Below are positions 8,445-16,234 of a stretch of 64,000 nucleotides of DNA, piece by piece. A program made the translations under genes and the position numbers. Below the pieces are notes generated by a model. That model worked only from the letters and a program-made list of their open reading frames with translations. It was not told where the DNA came from and did no database searches. Position 1 is the first letter of the stretch. Each line of letters starts with the position of its first letter. Source of the stretch: Cryptosporangium arvum DSM 44712 (GTDB taxonomy: Bacteria > Actinomycetota > Actinomycetes > Mycobacteriales > Cryptosporangiaceae); the NCBI RefSeq assembly GCF_000585375.1, contig NZ_KK073874.1, positions 992,001 through 1,056,000 of the forward strand, in the 5' to 3' direction.

Positions 8445-8798
8445 CTAGACCGCAGCCTTCGACGACGAGGAACTGCTGCTGCCCGACGAAGAGGACGTCG
8501 AGCCCGACGACGAGCTCGAACCCGACGAACCCGACGAACCCGAGCTGTCCGACTTCGTCGAGGAAGACGACGAGGAGTCGGAGGACGAGGTGCTCTTCGC
8601 CGGCTCCGAGCTGGTCGAACCCGACCGCGAGTCGGTGCGGTAGAAGCCCGAGCCCTTGAACACCACGCCCACGGACGAGAACAGCTTCCGCAGCTCGCCC
8701 TGGCACTCCGGGCACACGCTCAGCGGAGCGTCGGAGAACGACTGAACCGCGTCGAGTCGGTGGCCGCAGGCCGTGCACTTGTATTGGTAGGTCGGCAC
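8445..8798 (-). CDS. FmdB-family zinc ribbon protein, Ruc-like redox-regulated chaperone
   Basis: The 117-residue protein begins MPTYQYKCTACGHRLDAVQS with a second pair in LSVCPECQGEL, giving a four-Cys zinc ribbon (Cys8, Cys11, Cys29, Cys32). The last 55 residues are almost only Ser, Gly, Asp and Thr and must be disordered. This architecture, the position beside the folate cyclo-ligase gene and the CIRCE operator upstream match M. tuberculosis Rv0991c (Ruc), which I recall as a chaperone activated by oxidation and under HrcA control. Activity here is inferred. The start is GTG at 8798 with GGAGGAGG upstream. Confidence 0.85.
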   Translation of the reverse strand: MPTYQYKCTACGHRLDAVQSFSDAPLSVCPECQGELRKLFSSVGVVFKGSGFYRTDSRSGSTSSEPAKSTSSSDSSSSSSTKSDSSGSSGSSGSSSSSGSTSSSSGSSSSSSSKAAV

Positions 8799-8823
8799 GG
8801 CCGCCTCCTCCGATGGAACCTGA

Positions 8824-8850
8824 TTGGCACTCAGATCGAACGAGTGCTAA
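8824..8850 (-). promoter_or_regulatory. CIRCE element (HrcA operator)
   Basis: TTGGCACTC, nine bases, then GAGTGCTAA: this matches the CIRCE consensus TTAGCACTC-N9-GAGTGCTAA at 17 of 18 arm positions with exact spacing. It sits 26 bases upstream of the FmdB/Ruc-like start, so HrcA repression and heat induction are expected. Confidence 0.9.
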
Positions 8851-8911
8851 GTGTGCGGTATTCCGCGCCTTCGCGCCAGCGGGTCAGGATTGTCGATCTG
8901 CTCACACCGGG

Positions 8912-9556
8912 TTAATCACGGCCCAATCGCACCCAGCCGCCGCTCGGGGTGATCACGTCGGTGACACGTCGGTCGTGCTCCTCGGTGGGCACCGAGTCGA
9001 ACAGCTCGTCGTCGTGGACGAGCGCGACCAGCGGGGTCTCCGGCGCCACCCGGGCCAGCGCACGGTCGTAGTAGCCGGCGCCGCGGCCGAGGCGCGACCC
9101 GTCCCGGCCCACCGCCAGCGCCGGCACCACGACGAGGTCGACCGAAAGCACCGCGTCGACGCCGAGCGCCGTCGCGGGATCGGGCTCCCACAGGCCCAGC
9201 GGGCCGCGCACCAGCGACTCGTGGTTCTCGTAGGCGGCCCAGTCGAGGTCGCGATCGGCGCGTACCAGCGGGAGCAGCACCCCGATGCCCGCTTCACGCA
9301 GCGCGTCGGGCAACCCCACCCGCGGTGCGCCGGACAGCAGCGGCGGCCCCGGAACGACCCCCGGTTCGGAGCCGATCGGCGCGTACGCCGCGACCGACCA
9401 CCCCCCGCGCTCGTTGAGACCCGCGAGGAGGTGCGCCACCAGGCGGCGGCTCTCGGCCGCTATCCGCGCCGGAGGGAGGTCGGCGAGGCGTCGCGCACGG
9501 GCTGCCCGGCAGCGCGCACGCAGCTCCGCTTTCGCCGCGTGAGCGGGCGCGCTCAT
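8912..9556 (-). CDS. 5-formyltetrahydrofolate cyclo-ligase
   Basis: The 214-residue protein converts 5-formyl-THF and ATP to 5,10-methenyl-THF. The N-terminal basic helix (KAELRARCRAARARR) and the C-terminal signature SRLGRGAGYYDRALARV, with the nucleotide-binding Gly/Tyr residues, are typical, as is DLVVVPALAVG before it. The start at 9556 has AAGGAG six bases upstream. The gene is divergent from the HAMP-GAF gene with only 32 bases between start codons, so at least one promoter must lie inside the neighbouring coding sequence. Confidence 0.92.
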   Translation of the reverse strand: MSAPAHAAKAELRARCRAARARRLADLPPARIAAESRRLVAHLLAGLNERGGWSVAAYAPIGSEPGVVPGPPLLSGAPRVGLPDALREAGIGVLLPLVRADRDLDWAAYENHESLVRGPLGLWEPDPATALGVDAVLSVDLVVVPALAVGRDGSRLGRGAGYYDRALARVAPETPLVALVHDDELFDSVPTEEHDRRVTDVITPSGGWVRLGRD

Positions 9557-9588
9557 CGATGCTCCTTCTCCTCGTTCGGGAGGTATCC

Positions 9589-11073
9589 ATGACCCTACGC
9601 AGGCGACTCGCCGCGGTCCTGTTGTCGGTGGTGCTGGGGCCGTTGCTGCTCGGTGCGCTGGCGGTCGGGATCACCGCGACCCGGTTGGCCGAGGAACGCG
9701 CCACCGAGCGGCTGAGCGCCGCCGCGACCGTCGTCAGCACGGCCGTGAACACGGTCTGCCAGCGTGCCCGGTCGGCGGCGGAGGGGTTGGCGGACGCGAC
9801 CGCGCAGGGCCGGCGGCCGGCGGCCGCGACGAGCTTCCTGGTGACCCGCGGGCTGGCCGAGTCGGCGCGGATCGAGAACATCGCGGGCACCGCGCTCGGC
9901 GTCGCCGGTGACGTGTCGGTGCCGGTCACGCGGTGGGGTGACTGCACGAAGGGAACGCCGCCGGGCAACGACGCGCGGGCGGTGATCGCCGCGGTGGTCG
10001 AACTCCACCGCGCCGACGGCTCGCTCGCCGGCCGGGCCCGCGCCGCGTTCACGGTCACCGCGGCCGACCTCGACGCGCTCGTCTCGGTACCCGGCGTCGA
10101 GGTCACCGCCGTGACCGGAGCTCTACCCGGGGTCGCGAAGAACGCTTCGCCCGGGGCCGCGAAGAACGCTTCGCCCGGCGTCGGGAAGAAGTCGGAAACC
10201 GACGTGCGGTCGGCCACCCTCCGGATGCGGGTGCTCGAACCGGTACCCGGCCGTCCCGTGCGCACGGTGCTGCGCACGCCGGCGCCGGACGCGACCGCGC
10301 TCTACGGGGCGCTCTCCGTGGTCGTGCTGACCGCCGCCGGTGCGGCGCTGTTCGCCGCGAACTCGCTGGCCAAGGCGTTGACGACGCCGCTCGCGGAGGT
10401 CGCGGCCGCCGCGGCGCTCGTCGCCGAGGGTGATCTGGCGGCCCGCGCCCCGGTGCGGGTACTCGACGAGGTCGGGCAGCTGGCCGCGACCTTCAACCGG
10501 ATGACGCGCAGCCTGCAGGCCTACGTGGCCGCGCTGACCGCCGGGCGCGACCAGCTGCGCGGGACGCTCGCGCTGCTCGGCGACACGATGTCGAGCACGA
10601 ACGACGTCGACCGGATCCTCGACGTCGTGCTGGAGAGCGTGGTGGCGACGACCGCGGCCGAGAGCGGCGTCGTGCTGCTGGCCGAGGAGCGTGACCTGGT
10701 CGGGCGACGGTCGCTGGGGCGGCCGCACGACGTCCGGGTCGCGATCGGGGAGGGGCTGCTCGGTGGCGTCGCGGCGACGGGCGAAGCCCGCCACGGCCGG
10801 GAGAACTGCCGGACGTTCATCGCGGTGCCGATCGTCGGCCCGCCGCACCCGCCTGCGCTTCCGGAGGGGCGCCTGCTCGGCGTGCTGGCGCTCCACGACC
10901 GGCTCGGCGGGGACGACTTCGACGACGGCGACCTGCTCACCGTCCGCTCGTTCGCCGGCCAGGTGGCGGTCGCGCTGGAGAACGCGCTCCTGCACCGCGC
11001 CACCGACCCGATCCGACCGCACCGGGCGCTCCGCGCGGTGAGCCGCGCCCTCCGCGCACAACCCACCGGTTAA
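9589..11073 (+). CDS. HAMP-GAF membrane sensor protein without visible output domain
   Basis: The 494-residue protein has a transmembrane helix near residues 10-30, an extracytoplasmic region (to about 235), a second helix (ALYGALSVVVLTAAGAALFA), a HAMP domain ending VGQLAATFNRMTRSLQAYVA, and a GAF domain (about residues 340-480) with VVATTAAESGVVLLA and VRSFAGQVAVALENALLH. No histidine kinase, GGDEF, phosphatase or HTH domain follows; the protein ends about 20 residues after the GAF domain. It may be a truncated receptor or act through a partner. The start at 9589 follows GGGAGG. Residues about 182-197 are a duplicated eight-residue unit. Confidence 0.75.
   Translation: MTLRRRLAAVLLSVVLGPLLLGALAVGITATRLAEERATERLSAAATVVSTAVNTVCQRARSAAEGLADATAQGRRPAAATSFLVTRGLAESARIENIAGTALGVAGDVSVPVTRWGDCTKGTPPGNDARAVIAAVVELHRADGSLAGRARAAFTVTAADLDALVSVPGVEVTAVTGALPGVAKNASPGAAKNASPGVGKKSETDVRSATLRMRVLEPVPGRPVRTVLRTPAPDATALYGALSVVVLTAAGAALFAANSLAKALTTPLAEVAAAAALVAEGDLAARAPVRVLDEVGQLAATFNRMTRSLQAYVAALTAGRDQLRGTLALLGDTMSSTNDVDRILDVVLESVVATTAAESGVVLLAEERDLVGRRSLGRPHDVRVAIGEGLLGGVAATGEARHGRENCRTFIAVPIVGPPHPPALPEGRLLGVLALHDRLGGDDFDDGDLLTVRSFAGQVAVALENALLHRATDPIRPHRALRAVSRALRAQPTG
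10135..10178 (+). repeat. Tandem 24-bp repeat in the sensor gene
   Basis: GCGAAGAACGCTTCGCCCGG occurs at 10135-10154 and again at 10159-10178. Each copy is itself a small inverted repeat (GCGAAG, four bases, CTTCGC). It encodes AKNASPG twice in the extracytoplasmic domain. Confidence 0.85.
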
Positions 11074-11133
11074 CGCCGGCCGACACCTGTGGGCGACGAA
11101 GACGCGCCCGAGTTTGTTGGCTAGTCTCCCGAC

Positions 11134-12060
11134 ATGGTCGAGACTTCCGCCGCAAAGCCCCGTACCACGCGCAAGGCCGTCATTCCGGCCGCCGGGCTGG
11201 GAACCCGATTCCTACCGGCCACCAAGGCCGTTCCGAAGGAGCTGCTGCCGGTCGTCGACAAACCGGCGCTGGAGTACATCGTCGAGGAGTCGGCCGCAGC
11301 CGGCCTCGACGACGTCCTGCTCGTCACCGGTCGCGGCAAGAGCGCGATGGTCGACCACTTCGACCGGCGCCCCGATCTGGAGAAGTCGCTCGAGGAGAAG
11401 GGAAAGACGGCGGAGCTCAACGCGGTCCGCCGGTCGTCCGAGATCGCTTCGATCAACACGTGCCGCCAGGGCGAGCCGAAGGGCCTCGGCCACGCCGTGC
11501 TCTGCGCCGCGTCGCACGTCGGCGACGAGCCGTTCGCGGTGATGCTCGGCGACGACCTGATCGACGCGCGCGACCCGATCCTGCCGACCATGCTCGAGGT
11601 CCAGGAGGAGCACGGCGGCATCGTGCTGGCCCTGCTCGAGGTGCCGCGCGAGCACATCAAGCGCTACGGCATCGTGGCGGTGGAGAACACGGGGCGCACC
11701 GGTGAGGGGCACCTCGGCGACATCGTCCGCGTCACCGACATGGTCGAGAAGCCCGATCCGGACGACGCCCCCAGCAACCTGGCGATCATCGGCCGCTACG
11801 TGCTGCCGGCGGAGATCTTCGAGGCGATCCGCAACACGAAGCCGGGCGCCGGGGGCGAGATCCAGCTCACCGACGCGATGGCCGACCTGCTGAAGGCCGG
11901 CACGCCGGTGCACGGCGTCGTGTTCAAGGGCCGTCGCTACGACACCGGCGCGAAGATCGACTACCTGAAGGCCACCGTGCTGCTCGGCGTCGACCACGAG
12001 GAGCTCGGCTCGGAGTTCCGCGAGTGGCTCACCGACTATGTGAAGACGTCTCTGGCGTGA
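11134..12060 (+). CDS. galU: UTP--glucose-1-phosphate uridylyltransferase
   Basis: The 308-residue protein makes UDP-glucose from UTP and glucose-1-phosphate for cell-envelope polysaccharides. It has the nucleotidyl-transferase signature AAGLGTRFLPATKAVPKELL (from about residue 20), VDKPALEYIVEES, and a metal-binding GDDLID. Length is standard. A TAGTCT -10-like hexamer lies close to the ATG, so the message has little or no leader. The moeA/glp gene starts 14 bases downstream. Confidence 0.96.
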   Translation: MVETSAAKPRTTRKAVIPAAGLGTRFLPATKAVPKELLPVVDKPALEYIVEESAAAGLDDVLLVTGRGKSAMVDHFDRRPDLEKSLEEKGKTAELNAVRRSSEIASINTCRQGEPKGLGHAVLCAASHVGDEPFAVMLGDDLIDARDPILPTMLEVQEEHGGIVLALLEVPREHIKRYGIVAVENTGRTGEGHLGDIVRVTDMVEKPDPDDAPSNLAIIGRYVLPAEIFEAIRNTKPGAGGEIQLTDAMADLLKAGTPVHGVVFKGRRYDTGAKIDYLKATVLLGVDHEELGSEFREWLTDYVKTSLA

Positions 12061-12074
12061 TCATCTCGGGGGGG

Positions 12075-13352
12075 ATGAGCACGGATCTGCTGGGGATGGG
12101 GACCCAGCATTTCCTGGATACGGCGCTGGCCGATCTGCAGCCGCTCCGGCCGTTGCCGATGGCGTTGCTGGAATCGCTCGGCGTGCTGCTGGCCGAGGAC
12201 GTCGTCGCGCCGGGACCGGTCCCGGCGTTCGACGTCGCCGCGGTGGACGGCTACGCCGTCCGGGCCCACGACACGTTGGGCGACGCGCAGTGGTCCGGTG
12301 ATCCGTCCCAACACCACGGCGACGTCAGGCTGGCCGTCATCGGGGACCTGACCGCCGCCTCCTGGGAGCCGGCCACGGTGTCGGCCGGTGCCAGTTACAC
12401 CGTCACGGTCGGAACGCCGTTGCCGGTCGGTGCCGATGCGGTCGTGGCCGGAGAGGTCACCGACGGCGGCCTCGCCCGGGTCCGGATCGGTCGTGTTCCG
12501 CAGCCGGGGGACGGCATCCGGCGGCGCGGCAGCACGGTCGCGGCCGGTGCGGTGCTCGCACCGGCGCGCTCCCGGGTCACCGCGGCGACGATCGCGTTGC
12601 TGGCCTCGGCCGGGGTCGAGTCGGTGCTGGTGTCGCCGCCGCCGCGCGTGCTGGTGGCGGCCACCGGCGACGAGCTGGTGGATTCGTCGCGGCCGGGGTA
12701 CAGCACGTCGGCTCCGGGCCGGATCGTCGACGTGGACTCGCTCGGTGTGGCCGCGGCGGCCCGCGAGGCCGGAGCCCACGCCCACCGGGTCGGCATCGTG
12801 CCCGACGAGGACGAGGCGCTGCGCCGGCTCGTGGAGGACCACGCGCACCGGGCGGACCTGCTCGTCACGACCGGGGGCACCGGCGCGGGTCACACCGACG
12901 TCCTGCGGCGGTTGTTCGGGCTCGACGACGTCGTCCATTTCGAGACGCTGCCGCTGGAGCCTTCGCTCGTGATCGGGTACGGGCGGGTGGGGCCGTCGCG
13001 GATGCCGGTGCTGTGCCTGCCGGGCGACCCGGCGGGAGCGCTGCTCGGGTTCGAGCTCGTGTTGCGTCCGATGTTGCGGCGGTTGGCGGGTGCTTCGTCG
13101 TTGTTCCGCCCGGCGATGCTGGCCGAGCTCACGTCGCCGATCCGGACGATGCCGGGTGTTCGGGAGTTCCGCCCGGCCCGGGTCGTCCGGTCGGGGGAGG
13201 GCGGGTACCTGGCGTCGCCGCTCGCCGGGGGTGAGGCATTTCTCACCGGCTACGCGTCGGCGAACGCGTTGCTGGCGGTTCCGGAGGCGGCGGGCGACGT
13301 CGCGACCGGAACCGACGTGCCGGCTTTCCTCCTCGACGGTGTGCCGGAGTGA
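12075..13352 (+). CDS. glp: MoeA/Glp-type gephyrin-like protein
   Basis: The protein has about 425 residues. MoeA features are AAVDGYAVRAHD near residue 55, the MoCF-like domain with VLVAATGDELVDSSRPG, and a C-terminal domain after RPMLRRLAGA. MoeA inserts molybdate into molybdopterin. In actinobacteria the copy between galU and a rimJ-like gene has been described as Glp, a moonlighting FtsZ-binding division protein working with a membrane receptor (GlpR/SepX). The loop TTGGTGAGHTDVL differs from the usual GGVSVG-x-D motif of catalytic MoeA, which favours a structural role. The start at 12075 follows a run of eight G. Confidence 0.85.
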   Translation: MSTDLLGMGTQHFLDTALADLQPLRPLPMALLESLGVLLAEDVVAPGPVPAFDVAAVDGYAVRAHDTLGDAQWSGDPSQHHGDVRLAVIGDLTAASWEPATVSAGASYTVTVGTPLPVGADAVVAGEVTDGGLARVRIGRVPQPGDGIRRRGSTVAAGAVLAPARSRVTAATIALLASAGVESVLVSPPPRVLVAATGDELVDSSRPGYSTSAPGRIVDVDSLGVAAAAREAGAHAHRVGIVPDEDEALRRLVEDHAHRADLLVTTGGTGAGHTDVLRRLFGLDDVVHFETLPLEPSLVIGYGRVGPSRMPVLCLPGDPAGALLGFELVLRPMLRRLAGASSLFRPAMLAELTSPIRTMPGVREFRPARVVRSGEGGYLASPLAGGEAFLTGYASANALLAVPEAAGDVATGTDVPAFLLDGVPE

Positions 13353-13442
13353 AATCGGTCCGACGGATCCGTTGACCGCCCGTGCGCGTTGGCGCCGGAG
13401 GTGTCTAAGCTTCCGGCACCAGTTACCGCCGCGAGGACGCCG

Positions 13443-14081
13443 ATGACCGCACTGCCCGGCTGGCCGGCCACCCTGGCGGAGGGCCCGGTCGGCCTCCGCC
13501 CCCACCGGATTCGTGATGCCCGCGCCTGGTCCGAGGTCAGATTGGCGAACGAGGAGTGGCTGGCGCGCTGGGAGCCCACCTCGATGCGTCCGTGGGCCGA
13601 CCGGCACCGCACGAGCGACTACTACGAGCTGTACCGCTCGCTGCGACGCGGGGTGCGGCTGGGGCAGATCATGCCGTTCGTCGTCACGTACGAGGATCAG
13701 TTCGTCGGACAGCTGACGCTCGGGAACATCGTGCGGGGTGCGTTCTGTTCGGCGTACGCCGGTTACTGGGTCGACAACCGGGTCGCGGGGCGCGGTGTCA
13801 TCCCGACCGCTCTGGCGATGGCGGTCGACTTCTCGTTCGCGCACGCCGCCCTGCACCGCATCGAGGTCAACATCCGGCCGGAGAACACGTCGAGCCGGCG
13901 TGTCGTCGAGAAACTGGGCTTCCGTCAGGAAGGCTTCCACCCACGCTATCTGCACATCGACGGCGGCTGGCGCGACCACGTCGGGTACGCGTTGACCGTC
14001 GAGGACGTGGCCCCGGCCGGGTTGCTGGCGCGGTGGCGTACGGCGCGGACCGGTTCGTCGTCGGACCCGGCCGCGCGCTGA
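13443..14081 (+). CDS. GNAT acetyltransferase, RimJ/RimL-like
   Basis: The 212-residue protein has the GNAT core: QFVGQLTLGNIVRG, the acetyl-CoA loop YWVDNRVAGRGVIPTALAMA (Q/RxxGxG-type) and HRIEVNIRPENTSSRRVVEK followed by LGFRQEGFHPRY, the usual ribosomal-protein-alanine acetyltransferase ending. The acceptor is unknown. The start at 13443 has a GAGGA-type site just upstream. It lies between glp and the SepX-like gene, as in the mycobacterial galU-moeA1-rimJ order. Confidence 0.88.
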   Translation: MTALPGWPATLAEGPVGLRPHRIRDARAWSEVRLANEEWLARWEPTSMRPWADRHRTSDYYELYRSLRRGVRLGQIMPFVVTYEDQFVGQLTLGNIVRGAFCSAYAGYWVDNRVAGRGVIPTALAMAVDFSFAHAALHRIEVNIRPENTSSRRVVEKLGFRQEGFHPRYLHIDGGWRDHVGYALTVEDVAPAGLLARWRTARTGSSSDPAAR

Positions 14082-14109
14082 GCCGGCGGTTGGGCGCTGA
14101 GTTGCGGTG

Positions 14110-14127
14110 GGGCAGCTGGGGCTGCCC
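14110..14127 (+). terminator. Hairpin after the rimJ-like gene
   Basis: GGGCAGC, TGGG loop, GCTGCCC: a seven-base-pair hairpin 28 bases after the stop codon. There is no T run, so the terminator role is an inference. Confidence 0.45.
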
Positions 14128-14144
14128 TGATTGCCCGGGCGGGA

Positions 14145-14158
14145 GGGACAAATGTCCC
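14145..14158. promoter_or_regulatory. GGGAC-N4-GTCCC palindrome
   Basis: GGGACAAATGTCCC is a palindrome of the form used by DosR/DevR-type regulators (GGGAC, four bases, GTCCC). It lies about 185 bases upstream of the SepX-like gene. Confidence 0.35.
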
Positions 14159-14227
14159 GGCCGGCGAGCTGAATTCTCGATGGTGACCTCCTCTTTTAAG
14201 CGGTTCGGTTGAGGGCGTGAGCGTGAT

Positions 14228-14245
14228 CTTCCTGAGGTCAGGAAG
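14228..14245. promoter_or_regulatory. 18-bp palindrome upstream of sepX-like gene
   Basis: CTTCCTGA-GG-TCAGGAAG has perfect eight-base arms and lies about 100 bases upstream of the start codon at 14343. It looks like a dimeric-regulator operator; the regulator is unknown. Confidence 0.5.
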
Positions 14246-14342
14246 CAGACACGCCCATTGAGTTCCGCAATGTCCTGGACTACCCCTCGTAGCCTCGAAC
14301 TACGAACGTGTAATTCACCCGGAACCGGGGGAGGGAGGGTCT

Positions 14343-15371
14343 ATGCCGTCGTCTGTCCTGCTTGCGTTGGTCGTTGCCGCTGGGGTTTTGATTCTGATGC
14401 CGGCCCTGGCCCACCGCTACGACACCGCCCTGCGGGGTCAGGCGGAGCTCCGTGCTTCGTCGATGCGTGTGCTTCCCCGGGAACGCCGGCGCCGCACCGT
14501 GCCCTCCGGTGGGCCGGTGCGCCCGCCGACGTCGCTCGTGGTGCCCGCCGCCGTGAAGACCGCTCAGGGGGTCTCGGCCGACGGTCGTGATCTGACCGCG
14601 GTGCGGGCTTCGCTGGTGCGTGAGGCTCTCCAGGAGAGCGGAACCTCCCGGGGCCGGGTGCGGGTTCGCCGCCCGGCGAACGTCGACCGCCCGACGAGCG
14701 CGGTTCCGGTCAGCGCGGTTCCGGTCTCCGCGCCGGCCGCGAGCCCGGTGAGCGTCGTTCCGGCTCCGCGCACCGCTCCCGCCGTCGTGTCGGCTGCGGC
14801 CGTGCGGCGGGCCGCGGAGCTCCAGCGGGCCCGTCGGCGTCGGCTCGTGCTGGTGCTCGCGCTGCTGGTCGCCGGCCAGGCCGTGGCCGGGCTGTTCTTC
14901 GGTGCGTCGTTCTGGATCGGGGCGGTCGTGTCGGCCGTCGTCGCGGTCGGGTTGCTGGGCCGCCTGCGTGCGGTCGCCGCGCAGCGTCAGCAGCGTGAGG
15001 CGAAGGAGCGGCAGGCCCAGGTGCTCATCGCCCGGGCCCGCCAGCACCGCGCCGAGGCGTTCGTCCGGCGCGCGCTGCGTCAGGTGCCGGCCGGCGCCGA
15101 GCGGGAGGCGTGGCTCGGCCCGGAGGCGGTCCACCAGGCCGCGGGCTGGCTGTCGCTCTCCCGGGCCGAGCGGGAGCGCCCGGCCCGTGACGTCGTGCGG
15201 GTGCTGGCGGCGGCCGGGCGTGAGGTGTACCTGGCGGCGGACGGCTCGTGGGCGGTGCGGCCGGTTTCGCGGCCGGCTGCCCGCACCCGCGACGCGGCCG
15301 GAGCGACGCCGGCGGCTCGTCGGCAGGCACGGGCCGCAGGTGCGGCGCTGCCGAAGGTCGTCAACGGCTGA
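14343..15371 (+). CDS. SepX/GlpR-like division membrane protein
   Basis: The 342-residue protein starts with a transmembrane helix (SVLLALVVAAGVLILMPALA), then a long basic, Pro/Ser/Val-rich cytoplasmic linker (about residues 25-155), then a helical hairpin of two membrane segments (LVLVLALLVAGQAVAGLFF and ASFWIGAVVSAVVAVGLL), and a basic Gln/Arg-rich C-terminal tail. The topology and position after galU-glp-rimJ match the actinobacterial membrane protein called SepX in Streptomyces and GlpR in Corynebacterium, which links FtsZ and Glp to the membrane at the septum. Identity is from synteny and topology, not alignment. GGGGGAGGGAGG precedes the ATG. Confidence 0.7.
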   Translation: MPSSVLLALVVAAGVLILMPALAHRYDTALRGQAELRASSMRVLPRERRRRTVPSGGPVRPPTSLVVPAAVKTAQGVSADGRDLTAVRASLVREALQESGTSRGRVRVRRPANVDRPTSAVPVSAVPVSAPAASPVSVVPAPRTAPAVVSAAAVRRAAELQRARRRRLVLVLALLVAGQAVAGLFFGASFWIGAVVSAVVAVGLLGRLRAVAAQRQQREAKERQAQVLIARARQHRAEAFVRRALRQVPAGAEREAWLGPEAVHQAAGWLSLSRAERERPARDVVRVLAAAGREVYLAADGSWAVRPVSRPAARTRDAAGATPAARRQARAAGAALPKVVNG

Positions 15372-15418
15372 GGCCCGGCTCGGGGTCGCGTCGCGTCGCC
15401 CGGGGCGCGGTGCATCCG

Positions 15419-15470
15419 CCCGGGGCATTCGTCCGGGGCATCCGGCCGGGGCATCCGGCCGGGGCGGATG
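15419..15470. repeat. Short tandem GC-rich repeats before the tRNA
   Basis: Four imperfect 13-base units (CCGGGGCATCCGG type) stand in the gap between the sepX-like gene and tRNA-Ala. They look like slippage-prone intergenic sequence. Confidence 0.7.
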
Positions 15471-15511
15471 TGAAAGCGGGCCGCGCATCCTGGTAAGGTA
15501 GACACCGGCTT

Positions 15512-15588
15512 GGGGATGTAGCGCAGCCCGGTAGCGCACCTCGTTCGCATCGAGGGGGTCAGGGGTTCGAATCCCCTCATCTCCACCA
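15512..15588 (+). tRNA. tRNA-Ala (anticodon CGC)
   Basis: A full cloverleaf can be drawn: acceptor GGGGATG/CATCTCC, anticodon stem CCTCG/CGAGG with loop TTCGCAT, and T arm AGGGG-TTCGAAT-CCCCT. The loop gives anticodon CGC (codon GCG). The third acceptor pair is G3:U70, the alanine identity element, which confirms the call. CCA is encoded at 15586-15588. Confidence 0.97.
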
Positions 15589-15604
15589 AGCTGTAGCAGG
15601 TCAG

Positions 15605-15637
15605 AGGCCGGTTTCCTCCTCGGAGGGAGCCGGCCTT
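15605..15637 (+). terminator. Terminator after tRNA-Ala
   Basis: AGGCCGG followed by TTTCCTCC, a TC loop, then GGAGGGAG and CCGGCCTT forms a long stem with two imperfect positions, starting 17 bases after the tRNA. Confidence 0.65.
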
Positions 15638-15739
15638 CGTGATTCCTGCGAGGCCGGCGCACGTGCCCTGACGGCGGGGTTCGGTCGGTGAGCGACGGCC
15701 CGGGCGCAGGTCTACCCCGGGCGGTCGCCTCTCACCTGA

Positions 15740-16234
15740 TCAGTGGTCTCGGACTCGGCGGGGCCACCAGCCGGGTACGGCCTCGCGGTAGGCGTCGTAT
15801 TCGGTGCCGAACTGGGCGCGCAGGGTCGGTTCCTCGTAGAGGTGGACGAACGTCGCGGTGGTCGCCGCTATCAAGCCGGCATAGGCGAGCAGGACCGGGC
15901 GGCCGAGGAGCAGGGCCTGGCCGAGGATCGTCGTCACGACCGCGAGGTACATCGGGTTGCGCACGTAGCGGTACAGGCCGCCGACGACCAGATGAGCGGT
16001 GGGCGCGACCGGCGCGGGGGTGCCGAGTCCCTCGTGGACGAACCGCGCGAACGCGTGCAGCAGCACCGCGGCGCCGGCGATGACCAGGACGGCGCCGGCC
16101 ACACGAAGCGGCAGCGGGGCGGCGCCGGTCCGCCAGCCGGTCAGCGACCACGGCACCACCCCGGCGACGGTCCCGGGCGCGATCGCGAAGAACACCCCGC
16201 TCCCCACCGCCGCCACCCGACTACGCATCCCCAC
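15740..16234 (-). CDS. ICMT/PEMT-like membrane methyltransferase
   Basis: The 164-residue protein has about four membrane segments and the C-terminal signature YRYVRNPMYLAVVT followed by EEPTLRAQFGTEYDAYRE. This is the isoprenylcysteine/phospholipid methyltransferase fold, which methylates lipids or lipid-linked groups with S-adenosylmethionine. The preferred start is GTG at 16234, seven bases after GGAG, with ATG at 16228 possible. It overlaps the end of the glycosyltransferase gene by 14 bases, so the two are translationally coupled and probably modify the same kind of hydrophobic target. Confidence 0.8.
   Translation of the reverse strand: MGMRSRVAAVGSGVFFAIAPGTVAGVVPWSLTGWRTGAAPLPLRVAGAVLVIAGAAVLLHAFARFVHEGLGTPAPVAPTAHLVVGGLYRYVRNPMYLAVVTTILGQALLLGRPVLLAYAGLIAATTATFVHLYEEPTLRAQFGTEYDAYREAVPGWWPRRVRDH

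Noticed and set aside
15419-15470. CRISPR-like spacing of short repeats
   Set aside because: Units are 13 bases and directly tandem, with no spacers and no cas genes.
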